Part shown: in pieces, positions 1 to 10,162 of the stretch
Numbering within the stretch: the first letter of the stretch is position 1
How the letters are laid out: each line of letters begins with the position of its first letter
Origin: Parietaria judaica
Lineage: Eukaryota; Streptophyta; Magnoliopsida; Rosales; Urticaceae
Reading direction: 5' to 3'
Assembly: GCA_954871525.1 (NCBI GenBank)
Contig: OX940863.1
Span: forward strand, 26,920,001 to 26,984,000
Length of the DNA: 64,000 nt
Position numbers and translations under genes: made by a program
Notes under the pieces: model-generated
What the model was told of the DNA's origin: nothing
Seen by the model: the letters and a program-made list of their open reading frames with translations, nothing else
Database searches by the model: none

Positions 1-314
1 TCGACACACACATTGATATGATTATAACTTACAAAATAGAAAATTTATGTTGTTTAATTTGTGGATTGCGCGGTTGAATTAGCGAAAATAATATATATCT
101 GTTTAAAAAATCTTATATTGTTTACTCTATCAATTATGTAAAAAGAAAAAAAAAATACAATCATTTGAATGGGTTTAAATTAGTAAGAAAAGAAACATGA
201 TTACAAGTAGTGTCTTCCATGGTCACATCATGCCGTAAGTAAAAGATTTGGTTTCGAGAGTTCGAATAGAAACATGTGGAAACTATTTCGTATCATGTAC
301 ACCATTTGATGCAA
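1..314. other. AT-rich flank, no gene seen
   Basis: AT-rich sequence with no credible reading frame. It is the host DNA into which the copia element at 320 inserted; the last five bases before that element (315-319, ATCCG) are its target duplication. Confidence 0.6.
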
Positions 315-319
315 ATCCG

Positions 320-846
320 TGTGAGCGACTTAGTCCATCACACAGAGGCAGTCAGCCCGGGTACCGACCAGAACCAAAGACGGACAATAGTTCAGCCCAG
401 CTCAGGTGAACACGAGCAGAATGTCCGGATAGAAGACAAGCCCAGCCCAGGGCATACGAGCAGGACAGCTTGGGGACAGAGAAGCTGTCTGGGCATAAAA
501 GGGAAAGTCAGCAACTACCCAGCAAGGAAAGCGCGTAGCTTGAGGAGCAAGCAAAGATCGAGTCAAAGATTTGACGAGATTATTTAGGGTAATTTCCCGA
601 TTTAGTGAGATTCTGTTAACTAGGGTTTTCGCCTATGAGAGACTATATAAACCTAGCATGTACACATTGTAAAATGTCGATTGTGAGAGTAGAGAGCCCA
701 TTAGAGTTTGAGTTTATGTTCTTGTATTTGTCTTAGCTTATCAATAGAGAATTTCTTCTCCCAAAAGTTCGTGTTCTTTATTTTCCTATTTGATTTCTTT
801 GTTGTTATTTGTCTTTCTTTGCAGATCCGTGATTTGGGATCCAACA
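320..846 (+). repeat. 5' LTR of the copia element
   Basis: Starts TG and ends CA. A TATA box (TATATAA, 644-650) sits about two thirds along and marks the likely U3/R border. The sequence is shared with 5104-5638 apart from scattered substitutions and small indels. Confidence 0.93.
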
Positions 847-848
847 AA

Positions 849-860
849 TGGTATCAAAGC
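849..860 (+). other. Primer-binding site, initiator tRNA-Met type
   Basis: TGGTATCAAAGC lies two bases after the 5' LTR. Copia elements usually prime from initiator tRNA-Met with TGGTATCAGAGC; this copy differs by one base. Confidence 0.9.
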
Positions 861-937
861 TTCAATCGAAGAACACGTCTTCATCAGAGTCACCGATCGA
901 AGGAGTTCTGGTAGCGCAGAAACCAGAATCCAGAGAA

Positions 938-1790
938 GGCACAGTTACGCTCCATTAACCCATGCTCACGAAGAGCAATTACGCCGTGTAGACGTTGAAG
1001 ATGAAGGTAAATCTGCATGCGCAGGGAGTGTGGGAGGCCGTAGAAAACGGCAGTGTCGAAGGGCGCAAGGAAAGAATGGCTCTCGCCGCAATCTACCAAG
1101 CAGTTCCAGAAGATATTCTTCTCATGCTCGCCGAGAAGGATTCCGCGAAGGAAGCATGGAAAACACTTCAGACCATGCACATGGGCGCAGATCACGTCAA
1201 GGAGGCAAAGGTCCAGACCTTGAAGAGTGAGTTCGAGATTATGAGGATGAGGGAGAGCGAATCCATTGATGGTTTCGCTATCCGGCTCACGTCCATTGTG
1301 ATCGGCATACGCTCGTTGGGAGACAAGGTGGAGGAGACCACCGTTGTCAACAAGTTTCTCTGAGCAGTGCCTCACAAGTACATGCAAATTGTCACATCGA
1401 TCGAGCAGTTCGGCGATCTCAAGACCATGACGATCGAGGAGGTTGTTGGTCGTCTCAAAGCCCACGAGGAGAGACTTCGGGTTACGGTGACAGAGAAGAG
1501 GAGAAGAACCTCCTGCTTACGCATGAAGAATGGACGGCAAGATAGCGAAAAACCGGGGGAGCCGAGTTTCCTTCAAATTCCTCAGGTCGGAGCAGCTTTG
1601 GTGGAGAGGTCCGAGGACGCGGACAAGGTCGTGGACGAGGGCGGAGCAGAGACACGCAAGGACGTAGAAGCAGCACGCATCGTGAGGAGAGCACGACCAA
1701 AAGAGACAAGAGCACATTGAAGTGCTACAGTTGTCAGAAGCTTGGGAACTTTGCATCTGAGTGCCGAAGCAAGAACCAGGGCAAAGAGGC
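938..1790 (+). pseudogene. gag: copia gag, broken
   Basis: The N-terminal copia Gag signature LTKSNYA followed by LKMKVNL is readable from about 953, with stops where the family has tryptophan (for example the TAG between the two motifs). The best open piece is 995-1363, ending at a TGA just before AVPHKYMQI, where the family normally reads straight through; reading continues in 1367-1720. A zinc knuckle follows at about 1720-1770 (C-x2-C-x9-C spacing), but the histidine of the usual CCHC set is replaced by asparagine. The product would be the particle shell protein; this copy cannot make it intact. Confidence 0.85.
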
Positions 1791-1894
1791 GAATCTAGCA
1801 AGATTCCAGACGACCAGCCGCCATTGCTATTTGCCGAGCAGGAAACGACCTGGACGGACATAATGGCGAATGTGACGCCAAGGCACGGGCACAA

Positions 1895-4800
1895 GTGATC
1901 AGTGTGCTTATCTGCCAAGAGGCCGAGCAAACCTGTTCGGAGGAAACCAGCAAGAAGGTCAACCTGATTGAGGACAAGGTTATTGCAAACTTCCTTGTAG
2001 ACGGAGAGAAGAAGGTCAATACCGACGTGTGGTACTTAGACAACGGAGATAGCAACCACATGACTGGGGACCGAACTAAGTTTGAAGAGCTTAATGAGAA
2101 GATCACGGGCAACGTGAAATTCGGCAACGGGTCAGTCGTAGAGATCATAGGCGGAAAGTCAATCCTGTTCGAGTGCAAGAATGGCGACCAACTTCGTATG
2201 ACCCAGGCGTATTTCATCCCGAAGTTGAAGAGCAACATCATCAGTCTAGGGCAGATGACTGAGATCGGGAGCACCGTGGTGCTATCAGGGTCCTTTCTGA
2301 AGATGTGGACCAAGGAAGGAGAGCTGTTGATGAAGGTGGAGTGGACACCCAACAGACTCTATGATATTCTCCTGAAGACATGCCAGCCTGTCTGCCTCAT
2401 GGCTTCGATGGCAGATCCAGCTTGGCTATGGCACGCACGGCTCGGATACGTGAATTTTCACGCTCTCAAGATGATGGGCGAGAAGCATATGGCCTTTGGG
2501 GTTCCCAAGATAGAACACCCCGACCAGCTATGTGAGTGTTGCATGATCGCGAAGCACGCGAGGATACCTTTTCCGATCAAGGCTGAATTCCGAGCAGAAA
2601 GACCCCTATAGTTGGTGCATGTAGATCTATGCGGTCCAGTCACCCCAGCAACATTGGTAGGTAACAAGTACTTTCTTTTACTTGTTGATGATTACAGTCG
2701 CTGGATGTGGGTCTATATGCTTAAGAAGAAGACCGGAGTCTTTGAGGTCTTCAAGAACTTCAAGAAGATCGTAGAGAACGGCTCGGTGCACAGGTTAAAT
2801 GTCTTGCGTACAGACCGAGGAGGAGAATTCACTTCCCAGCAGTTCAGAGAATTCTGCGACTAGGAAGGAGTTCAGCGTCACCTGTCCGCACCCTATACGC
2901 CCTAGCAGAACGGCGTGGTGGAAAGACGAAACTGAACTGTGATGAACACAACGAGGAGCTTGCTCAAGAGCATGCAAGTTCCGGCCAGGCTTTAGGCAGA
3001 AGCAATAAGACATGCGGTCTACCTGCTTAATTGCTTGTCGACAAAGGCGCTAGGAGAGCGCACTCCCTACTAGACGTGGAATGGGAAGAAACCCCACTTA
3101 GAGCATTTGAGAGTGTTCGGGTGCACCGCACATGTAAAGATTGCGGGGCCACATCTGAAGAAGCTAGATGACCAGAGTTAGAAGATGGTGTAACTTGGCG
3201 TTGAAGATGGAAGCAAGGCACATAGACTCTACGATCCACGACGCGACAGACTCCAAGTGAGCAGAGATGTTGTGTTCGAAGAAGAGATGAAGTGCGATTG
3301 GTGCAACGATAAAGGAGAACCCGAGCAGAACTCAGTAGAGTTCACATTCAAAGATGATGAGGGCGTTGCCGAGCAGAATCAGCCCGGAACACCCAGCTCG
3401 GGAATAGCCTTGCCAAGAACAAGAGAATCCAGCCCGGGAGAGAGCAGCCAGAAACACCACGGACACCAAGTCCGAGCAGGACCAGCCCGTCAAAGACGGT
3501 CCAAGGGGATTCCGACCCCTAGCAGACGTCTCTGATCAGAGTCAAGAAGTGGAGATGAGCCTGGAAGAACTTTCTTTGTTGTGTACAGAAGAGCCAGCCA
3601 ACTAACAGGAGGCAGCAGCCGAGCAGGAGTGGCTGGAAGCAGTGAAGAAGAAGATGGAGTCCATTGAGAATAACAGGACATGGGAGCTAACTGAACTGCC
3701 CAAAGGTCATAATCCCATCGACCTGAAGTGGGTGTATAAGCTAAAGAAGGACACTGAGGGGAACGTCCTTAAGTACAAGGCAAGGCTGGTAACCAAAGGC
3801 TACGTGCAGAAGAAAGGCATAGACTTTGAGTAAGTCTTTGCTCCAGTAGCTAGACTGGACACGATCAGACTCATCCTAGCCCCAGCAGCAAATCGAGGTT
3901 GGGAAATTCACCATCTGGATGTTAACGTCAAGCAACCAGAGGGGTTCGGCATCATGGGCAAGGAGGAGAAGGTGTACAAACTATCTAAGGCCTATACGGG
4001 TTGAGACAAGCATCAAGAGCGTGGAACATCCGCCTTGATAAGAGCTTGAAGAATCTTGGATTCACAAAGTGCCCGAGGGAGCAGGCATTCTACACTAGGA
4101 GTACCAGGAAGGAAACTCTGATAGTGGGAGTATATGTGGACGACCTGATAGTCATTGGATCCAGCGCATGAGGCGTAGATGAATTCAAGCACCAGATGAT
4201 GGCCGAATTCGAGATGAGTGACCTCGGATTAATTTCGTACTACCTCGTTCTCGAGGTGGAACAGAAGAAAGACTGCATCACGCTGAAGATGTTGGCCTAC
4301 GCAAGGAAGATTCTTATGCAGTTCGAGAGGGCGGATTGCAACCTGAGCAAATACCTAATGGAGGCAAAGTTGTAGCTCGGGAAGGATGCTGGAGGGAAAG
4401 GAGTGGATCCCACAGAGTATAGACGCGTGATCGGGTGTCTGAGATATCTCACTCACACCCAACCAGACATTTCACACACAGTCGGGATAGTCAGTCGATA
4501 CATGGAGAAGCCCACAAGTGCACACCAGCAGGTGGTGAATCACATCTTACGATACGTGAAAGGCACGACGGTCTACAGGATCCAGTACAGCAGAGAAGGT
4601 GGAGCAGAAGTACTTGTTTGCTTTACAGACAGTGATTTGGCCGGTGATATTTATTACATAAAGAGTATCGGAGGGATGACGTTCTACCTCAACGGAAACC
4701 TAATCACCTGGCAGTCTCAAAAGTAGCAGAAAATAGCTCTATCCTCATGTGAAGCAGAGTTCATGGCGGCAACCGCAGCAGTATGTCAGGCTATGTGGTT

Positions 4801-5079
4801 GAATGGGCTAATAAGTGAAGTGAGCAGATCCTAGCAGCGACCAGTTACTCTCTACGTGGACAATAGTATGCAATTGCATTGATGAAGAATCCAGTATTCC
4901 ATGGACGGAGCAAACACATTGACACGAAATTTCATTACATTCGTGAGTGTGTGGAGAAGCGAGAGATCATCGTGGAGTTTGTCAACACAAGGGAGCAACG
5001 AGTAGACATACTTACCAAGGCTCTGGCGAGAGTCAAGTTCGCAGAGATGAGAGAGCTGCTCAGAGTGAAGAAAGTATAA
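1895..5079 (+). pseudogene. pol: copia pol (protease, integrase, RT, RNase H), broken
   Basis: Domains in copia order. Protease: DNGDSNHMTG at about 2040, with the catalytic DSG altered to DNG. Pre-integrase LWHARLG at about 2424. Integrase core HVDLCGP at about 2620 and RTDRGGEF at about 2810, with a stop inside the QQNGVVERRN region near 2900. RT: WVYKLKKD at 3729 and YVDDL at about 4131. RNase H: near 4620-4780 and the C-terminal stretch HIDTKFHYIRE (4879-5079). Damage seen: many in-frame stops, mostly TAG; a short deletion in RT between HHLDV and QPEGF (about 3920); a one-base loss near 3993; another near 4868. The longest intact piece is 1895-2611. Confidence 0.9.
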
Positions 5080-5089
5080 GCGAGTCAAG

Positions 5090-5103
5090 CTTACGGGGGA
5101 GAA
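5090..5103 (+). other. Polypurine tract of the copia element
   Basis: CTTACGGGGGAGAA directly abuts the TG of the 3' LTR, the position where plus-strand synthesis is primed in this family. Confidence 0.8.
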
Positions 5104-5638
5104 TGTGAGCTTAAGCTTGACTTATTCCGTCACACAGAGGAAGTTAGCCCGGGTACTGACCGAAACCAAAGACGAACAAGAGTTCAGCCCAGCTCGGGTG
5201 AACACGAGCAGAATGTCCGGATAGAAGGCAAGCCCAGCCTGGGGCATACGAGCAGGCCAGCTCGGGGACAGAGAAGTTGTCCGGGCAGAATAGGGAAAGT
5301 CAGCAACTACCCAACAAGGAAAGCGCGTAGCTTGAGGAGCAAGCAAAGATCGAGGCAAAGATTTGACGAGATTATTTAGGGTAGTTTCCCGATTTAGTGA
5401 GGTTTTGTTAGCTAGGGTTTTCGCCTATGAGAGACTATATAAACCTAGCATGTACACATTGTAAAGTGTCGATTGTGAGAGTAGAGAGTCCATTAGAGTT
5501 TGAGTTTATCTTCTTGTAATTGCCTTCGATAATCAATAGAAAATATCTTCTCCCTAAAGTTCGTGTTCTTTATTTTCCAGTTCGATTTCTTTGGTGTTAT
5601 TTGTGTTTCTTCGTAGATCCGTGATTTGGGATCCAACA
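5104..5638 (+). repeat. 3' LTR of the copia element
   Basis: Direct repeat of 320-846, with its TATA box at 5436-5442. It ends CA and is followed by the target duplication ATCCG (5639-5643). Confidence 0.93.
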
Positions 5639-5643
5639 ATCCG

Positions 5644-6034
5644 GTGCAGAGTCAGGTGAGAGTCCGGGAACCAGACATGCCTCTTAACGAGACGTAGTAT
5701 TATATAATGAAACATTTTATCTTTGTTGACGACTATATATATAATGAAAAATGAATGTATATTTTTTATTTATTTTAATGGTAGAAAATATACCTTAATT
5801 GTATTTCATTGGGTCGGCACTCGGCATATACCCAAATCTTTTCTCAATAACAAAATACTTATATTTGATTTTATTGCGACTTGAATGTACCATAAATCTA
5901 TTTCACTGCGACATGGATATACTCAATGTCCCAAGAAAAAGAAAAAAAGTAAAACTTGAATATAATTGTTATTGAGAAAAAAATTGAGTTTATACCGATC
6001 CGAAAAAAATATAATTTTAATACATTTGCCACTA
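5644..6034. other. AT-rich intergenic, nothing recognised
   Basis: AT-rich sequence between the copia element and a SINE-like sequence. No reading frame or repeat structure stands out. Confidence 0.5.
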
Positions 6035-6039
6035 ACCAA

Positions 6040-6188
6040 ACTTATTTGAACTAGTGGTAACTCCACTGCATACCTCTCTAAGAGATCCCGTGTTCAAACT
6101 ACATGAGACGCAAATGTGTGCCCATATACATATAGAAACTTGGCCAATAGTATCACTTATTCTTACTTTGAATACATGCAAGGGGTTA
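6040..6188 (+). mobile_element. SINE-like, tRNA-related sequence
   Basis: An A-box-like CTAGTGGTAACTCC (about 6050) and a B-box-like GTGTTCAAACT (6090-6100) are spaced as in a pol III promoter. A related sequence on the minus strand occurs near 42814-42876 (TAGTAGTAACTCCACTACACC and a similar B box). The 3' end is not clear because the hAT element at 6197 starts immediately after it. Confidence 0.5.
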
Positions 6189-6196
6189 CATATAAT

Positions 6197-8121
6197 TAAA
6201 CCTGTTCATTCGGGCGGGCCCCACGGGCCTCACCCCGGCCCGCCCGAACCCGAGTATGCGTCAGGCCGCGGGCCCCGAGCCCGAGGTGCTTCGCGGCCTG
6301 CCCGGCCCGAGCCCGTGGGTCATTCGGGCTGCCCGGCCCGCTCCTTTTCTTTTTTTTTTCCTTTTTTTTTAAATTTATTAATTGCAAATAAGGACCTCAT
6401 TAATGCCAAATGTTTGTGGTAGTTAGATCAAAGAGCAATTTAGTTTTGGTGATTATGTTTTGGTTTTTGCAATGGTATAGTTTTACTTAATTGAATCATT
6501 ATATTAATGTTCAAACATTAAATCATATATATAACATATACTAATAAACTGTTTACATATTTTTATTAACTAATATATAATTTATACTAATTAGTAATTA
6601 CATATAAACTTATAACCTGTACTCATAAATAAATGTATAATAATATATAAATGCAAACAAGTTGTGTATATAATTGTTATATAGTTGAAATGTATTATGA
6701 CCTGTAACTAATTATATAAATGTTATAAAGATAAATAATATATTAAGATAAATATAGATTTTGGGGCATTATCTAGTTTTTTTTTTTTTTTAATAAAGAA
6801 TAAAAACACAATTATATTATAGAGAATGAAAACACCATTATATCTATAAAATTGAAATCACATTGTTACAATAATTTTACAATACATACTATTAACATTA
6901 AAATTTTAAAACTACAATAATGTCACAACTCACAATACATACTTTTAAAAATAAAATTAAACACGGTACATTAAACATCGTAGATTAAAAACAATGTCAC
7001 ATTACATACTTAAACACCGTGATTTCTACGACAACGCTCGGCATGTCGACATAGAGGATTCGTGCCTTGTTCAGGGTTTGCGAGAAGTTCATGTCCGCAC
7101 CTTTTGCTTGTTGCTAACCGATCACAATTTTGCTCCCTCTCGTTCCACATATAACTCTTAGTGAAATCGGTAACCCACAATTGAGAAGGTGGCCTACCGG
7201 GACGGTTCCTCGTCAGTGGTGTGTCGGCAGTAGGGGGTGTGGGAATCCGAGGTGGAGCGGGGCTCGGAGGTCGGCGACGAACTTGGCCTCTTGATGGGAT
7301 TTGAGACTCTATAGTTTCCTAGGAGGTATTTTGATCGCCTTCATCATCATCGGAGGACAAAATAATGAGCATGCCACCCGGACTATAGACCGAATCACCA
7401 GTAACATTGCTCCATTCATCGAGATTAGACGGTTGAGGAAATGGATCCATAATATTCAAATCTAACTAACAAATATATAAACAAATTCAATAATATGTGA
7501 ATTAGTTGTAGTAATATAATATATATGTATACTAAATTACTAACTAATAAATAATGTATACAAACTTACAAATTTAGAGCTTGAAATTGAGAGCTTAAGC
7601 TTGAGAGAAAATAAGAGAGTAGAGTGAGATTGGTGTGAATTGTTTTTTTGAATTAGGGTGTTATTTATAGAGAAAGTAATTAATTTAATTTTTTTAATGC
7701 TTTTGGAAAATATAGCCGTTTTTTTTATCATTTATTATACTATGAAAATAATTTTTATTTTTTACAGATATTAAATAGCCATTATGTTGGAGTTAGGGTA
7801 CCAAAATGTATTAATTTGGTACTTATACCAACCAATTCTATTAGTTGGTGTCAGTTACATAAATGTTCAGGTACTTTTCCAACGATTATATTTTGGAACT
7901 CTCACAGCCATTAGATCATTGCATCCAATGGTCCACGTTTATTTTAAAAAGAAAAAAGAAAAAGGCATAAGCCCCCGTGGTCCAGTAACCACCTCGGGCT
8001 ACGGGCGGGCTGACCCAGGCGGGCCTCGGGGCGGGCAGGCCCGAGTTGCCTCGGGCTTCGCGGGCCGACGGGCTTGCGGGTGGCAGGCCCGCAGTGGGCC
8101 CACCCCGAGTGGACAGCTCTA
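6197..8121 (-). mobile_element. hAT element A, non-autonomous derivative
   Basis: Termini are TAAACCTGTTCATTCGG on the left and, read inward from the right, TAGAGCTGTCCACTCGG. They are flanked by 8-bp duplications CATATAAT (6189-6196) and CATTTAAT (8122-8129), one mismatch. Both ends carry dense GGGC/CGGGCC repeats (6210-6345 and 7972-8112), probable transposase-binding subterminal repeats. Read on the minus strand it has a TATA box (7662-7669), a CT-rich leader and an N-terminal transposase exon (7450-7010). The catalytic part is missing and is replaced by AT-rich DNA (6350-7000). Confidence 0.85.
7010..7450 (-). pseudogene. hAT transposase N-terminal exon with BED-like finger, interrupted
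   Basis: An ATG on the minus strand at 7450 opens a 147-codon frame to a TAA at 7010, with one TAG about 43 codons in. After a proline/arginine-rich stretch it reads WVTDFTKSY followed by a Cys/His cluster ending HAERC. This resembles the BED zinc finger of the neighbouring hAT B transposase (CKKCG ... HARAC). No dimerisation or DDE region follows, so this is at most a DNA-binding fragment. The frame was found by reading the complement of 7010-7450 directly. Confidence 0.6.
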
Positions 8122-8636
8122 CATTTAATTATGTATATATATTTTTTTTCTTATTTTTTTGTAATTATGTGATGCCATTGGCAAGATGGCACTGTGGCAG
8201 TCAAGTCAAACCAGTGAGTAGCCCTGCAACGCAAGACGCTTTGGCCTATATTCCTAGAGCTGCACAAGAAACGTCGCCAAATAGGATCGCGACGCGTCGC
8301 GACGTTGACACGGAAGTCGCAACGTTCGCGGCGTTGACGAGGAAATCGCGACTGGTCGCGATGAAGACACGTGGTCGCGACTGAAGGGAGGTTCGATCCG
8401 CGAACTCGATCCGACGTGAAGGGGTGGATTTTGTGTTTGTTTGTGGCAATAATCCCACTTTTTACCCGAATTTTATTACCCAACCACAATTATTACCCAC
8501 TTTACTCGAATTTCAACCCTAAAATTTAAAATTTCATAATTTTTTCACCCACTATCTCCTCACAATTATTCACCCACTTCACCCACCACAATAATTATTC
8601 ACCCACCCCACCCTCTCCTCAAACCCTATAAATACC

Positions 8637-8644
8637 ACCTCTTC
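8637..8644 (+). promoter_or_regulatory. TATA box of hAT B
   Basis: TATAAATA lies 136 bp upstream of the ATG at 8773, followed by a CT-rich leader (8650-8770). The same arrangement occurs in minus orientation in hAT A (7662-7669) and in the hAT remnant at 36121 (36864-36871). Confidence 0.7.
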
Positions 8645-8772
8645 CTCCCTCATTTCCTCACCAACAATCTTCCACCTCTCTCTCAAATTCTCTCAATTCT
8701 CTAAGTTTTTTCCACTCTAAAGCTCTAAAGTTCTCAAGTTCTAAATTTCTCAAGTTCAAAAGTTCTCTCATT

Positions 8773-9263
8773 ATGTCTCGAAGAAGCGGCGGTAGTTCCC
8801 CTTATGCTACCCGGAGCCTACGCCCGAGGGCTACATTCCCCTTATGCTACCCGGAGAAATATTTCCTTCCCCTCCCAATCCAAATTATCCCAACGATACA
8901 GTACGGTCTCTAAGACCTAGTCTAGTCCGGGCGTTGGCCCACTACCAAGCCAATCCCGAACGTGTGTCCCGAGAAATGGTCGAGGCGGTGGCTCAATCTA
9001 GGGGGGAAAGAGCGATCCTTTTTTCGATATCATGTTACGGGAACACGCCGATTACAGAGCTCAAGGTCTCGAAGGTGCCGATCCCGACGAACCTCAAGGT
9101 CCCGAAGATGCCGATCCCGACGAAACTCAACCTCCCCACGATGCCGATCCCGACGACTTTCAAATGTCGGGGTTTACAACCGCGGTTCTCCTCTACCTTC
9201 GAATCAAGATAGCGGGGAAGCCTCCGTTGCCCGTCCTCGACGACATCGACGTCCTTCAACCGG
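8773..9263 (+). pseudogene. hAT B transposase first coding segment, broken
   Basis: ATG at 8773 (MSRRSGGSS) follows the leader. Coding potential then passes through two other frames (from 8844 and from 9032), so at least two shifts are present; one coincides with a partial repeat, a 21-bp sequence at 8796-8816 recurring at 8836-8856. The third part holds an acidic repeat built from DADPDE units (about 9080-9165). A candidate splice donor, CCG/GGTAATA, lies at 9264. I infer a low-complexity N-terminal exon; exact borders are uncertain. Confidence 0.5.
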
Positions 9264-9396
9264 GTAATAACCTTTAGTCATTTCTCTATTTATAGCTATT
9301 AATAATAATTAATAATTAATAAGTTAGTACTTAGTAATGAATAATAATTAATAATCAATAATTAATAATTAATAATCATTTTCGAATTTCTTGAAT

Positions 9397-9660
9397 GTCT
9401 TAGTATGCTCTGTGGTTGCGGTTCCGACTGATCTTCCACATCAGAAACGAATTTCTTGATATTTCATAATTTATTTAATTTTTGAATTTAATCATTTTAG
9501 TTTATTTTTTTTCAATTACTTAATAATTATTTAATCATACTAGTTTAATAATCAATTTGTAAGTGTTGCTGTCACGTCACTTGAAAGTCTTAGTATGCTC
9601 TGTGGTTGCGGTTCGACTGATCTTCCACATCAGAAACGAATTTCTTGATATTTTTTGTTA
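9397..9660 (+). repeat. Direct repeat pair (about 65 bp) in hAT B
   Basis: GTCTTAGTATGCTCTGTGG and the following 45 bases occur at 9397-9464 and again at about 9597-9660, nearly identical. The two copies are 200 bp apart, inside the non-coding block before the main transposase segment. Confidence 0.85.
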
Positions 9661-9685
9661 TGTAAAAATCATTTAATTAGTTAAT

Positions 9686-10063
9686 AATCAATTAATCATA
9701 TTAGTTTAATTAAACTTTAAATAGTTACTTAAATAAGTTAAAGAAATAAAAATGGTATTTTTTATGTGTGGTGATAATTATAAAGTTTTTATGGATTATG
9801 GTGTCTTAGAAAGATTGGTTTTTAAATAAGGTTTTCTTTGCAATCTCATCCAAGCTGTCCTGGGAACCTCGGGGAGTTCTGTCTAGAAAAGCTTGGGCCT
9901 AAAGCGAGATCATAGCATCATTTCCAGTATATCTGGCCGTGGAACCTCGGGGAGTTCCGTCCAAAAGAGCTTGATAATTATTTCCACACATAGAAAATAC
10001 CATTTTTAATTTCGTTAACTCTTTTATTTAACTATATGAAATTTAATTAGATTAGTATGATTA
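9686..10063. repeat. Large inverted repeat inside hAT B
   Basis: About 95 bp at 9686-9782 is repeated in inverted form at about 9970-10063 with high identity; the core is AAAATGGTATTTT and GTGTGG. The roughly 190-bp loop holds two copies of GGAACCTCGGGGAGTTC. It could be a nested fold-back MITE or a hairpin-forming intron; no clean target duplication was found. Confidence 0.75.
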
Positions 10064-10162
10064 ATATTAAAATTTAATAATTGTAATATAAAAATTTAAT
10101 AATTGTAATTTTGTATTAAACTCTTAATAATATTCTTTTGTTTTAATAGAGCATCTACTTAG

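Larger units (their letters stand above)
320..5638 (+). mobile_element. Ty1/copia LTR retrotransposon, full-length but dead
   Basis: Two direct repeats of about 530 bp (320-846 and 5104-5638) begin TGTGAGC and end CAACA. The element is flanked by a perfect 5-bp target duplication, ATCCG, at 315-319 and 5639-5643. A primer-binding site of the initiator-Met type follows the left LTR and a purine tract precedes the right one. Between them lie gag, protease, integrase, reverse transcriptase and RNase H in that order, which is copia order. The coding part has many stop codons, at least two frameshifts and a deletion in reverse transcriptase, so it cannot act on its own. By eye the LTRs agree at roughly nine bases in ten, which means an old insertion. 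Confidence 0.95.
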
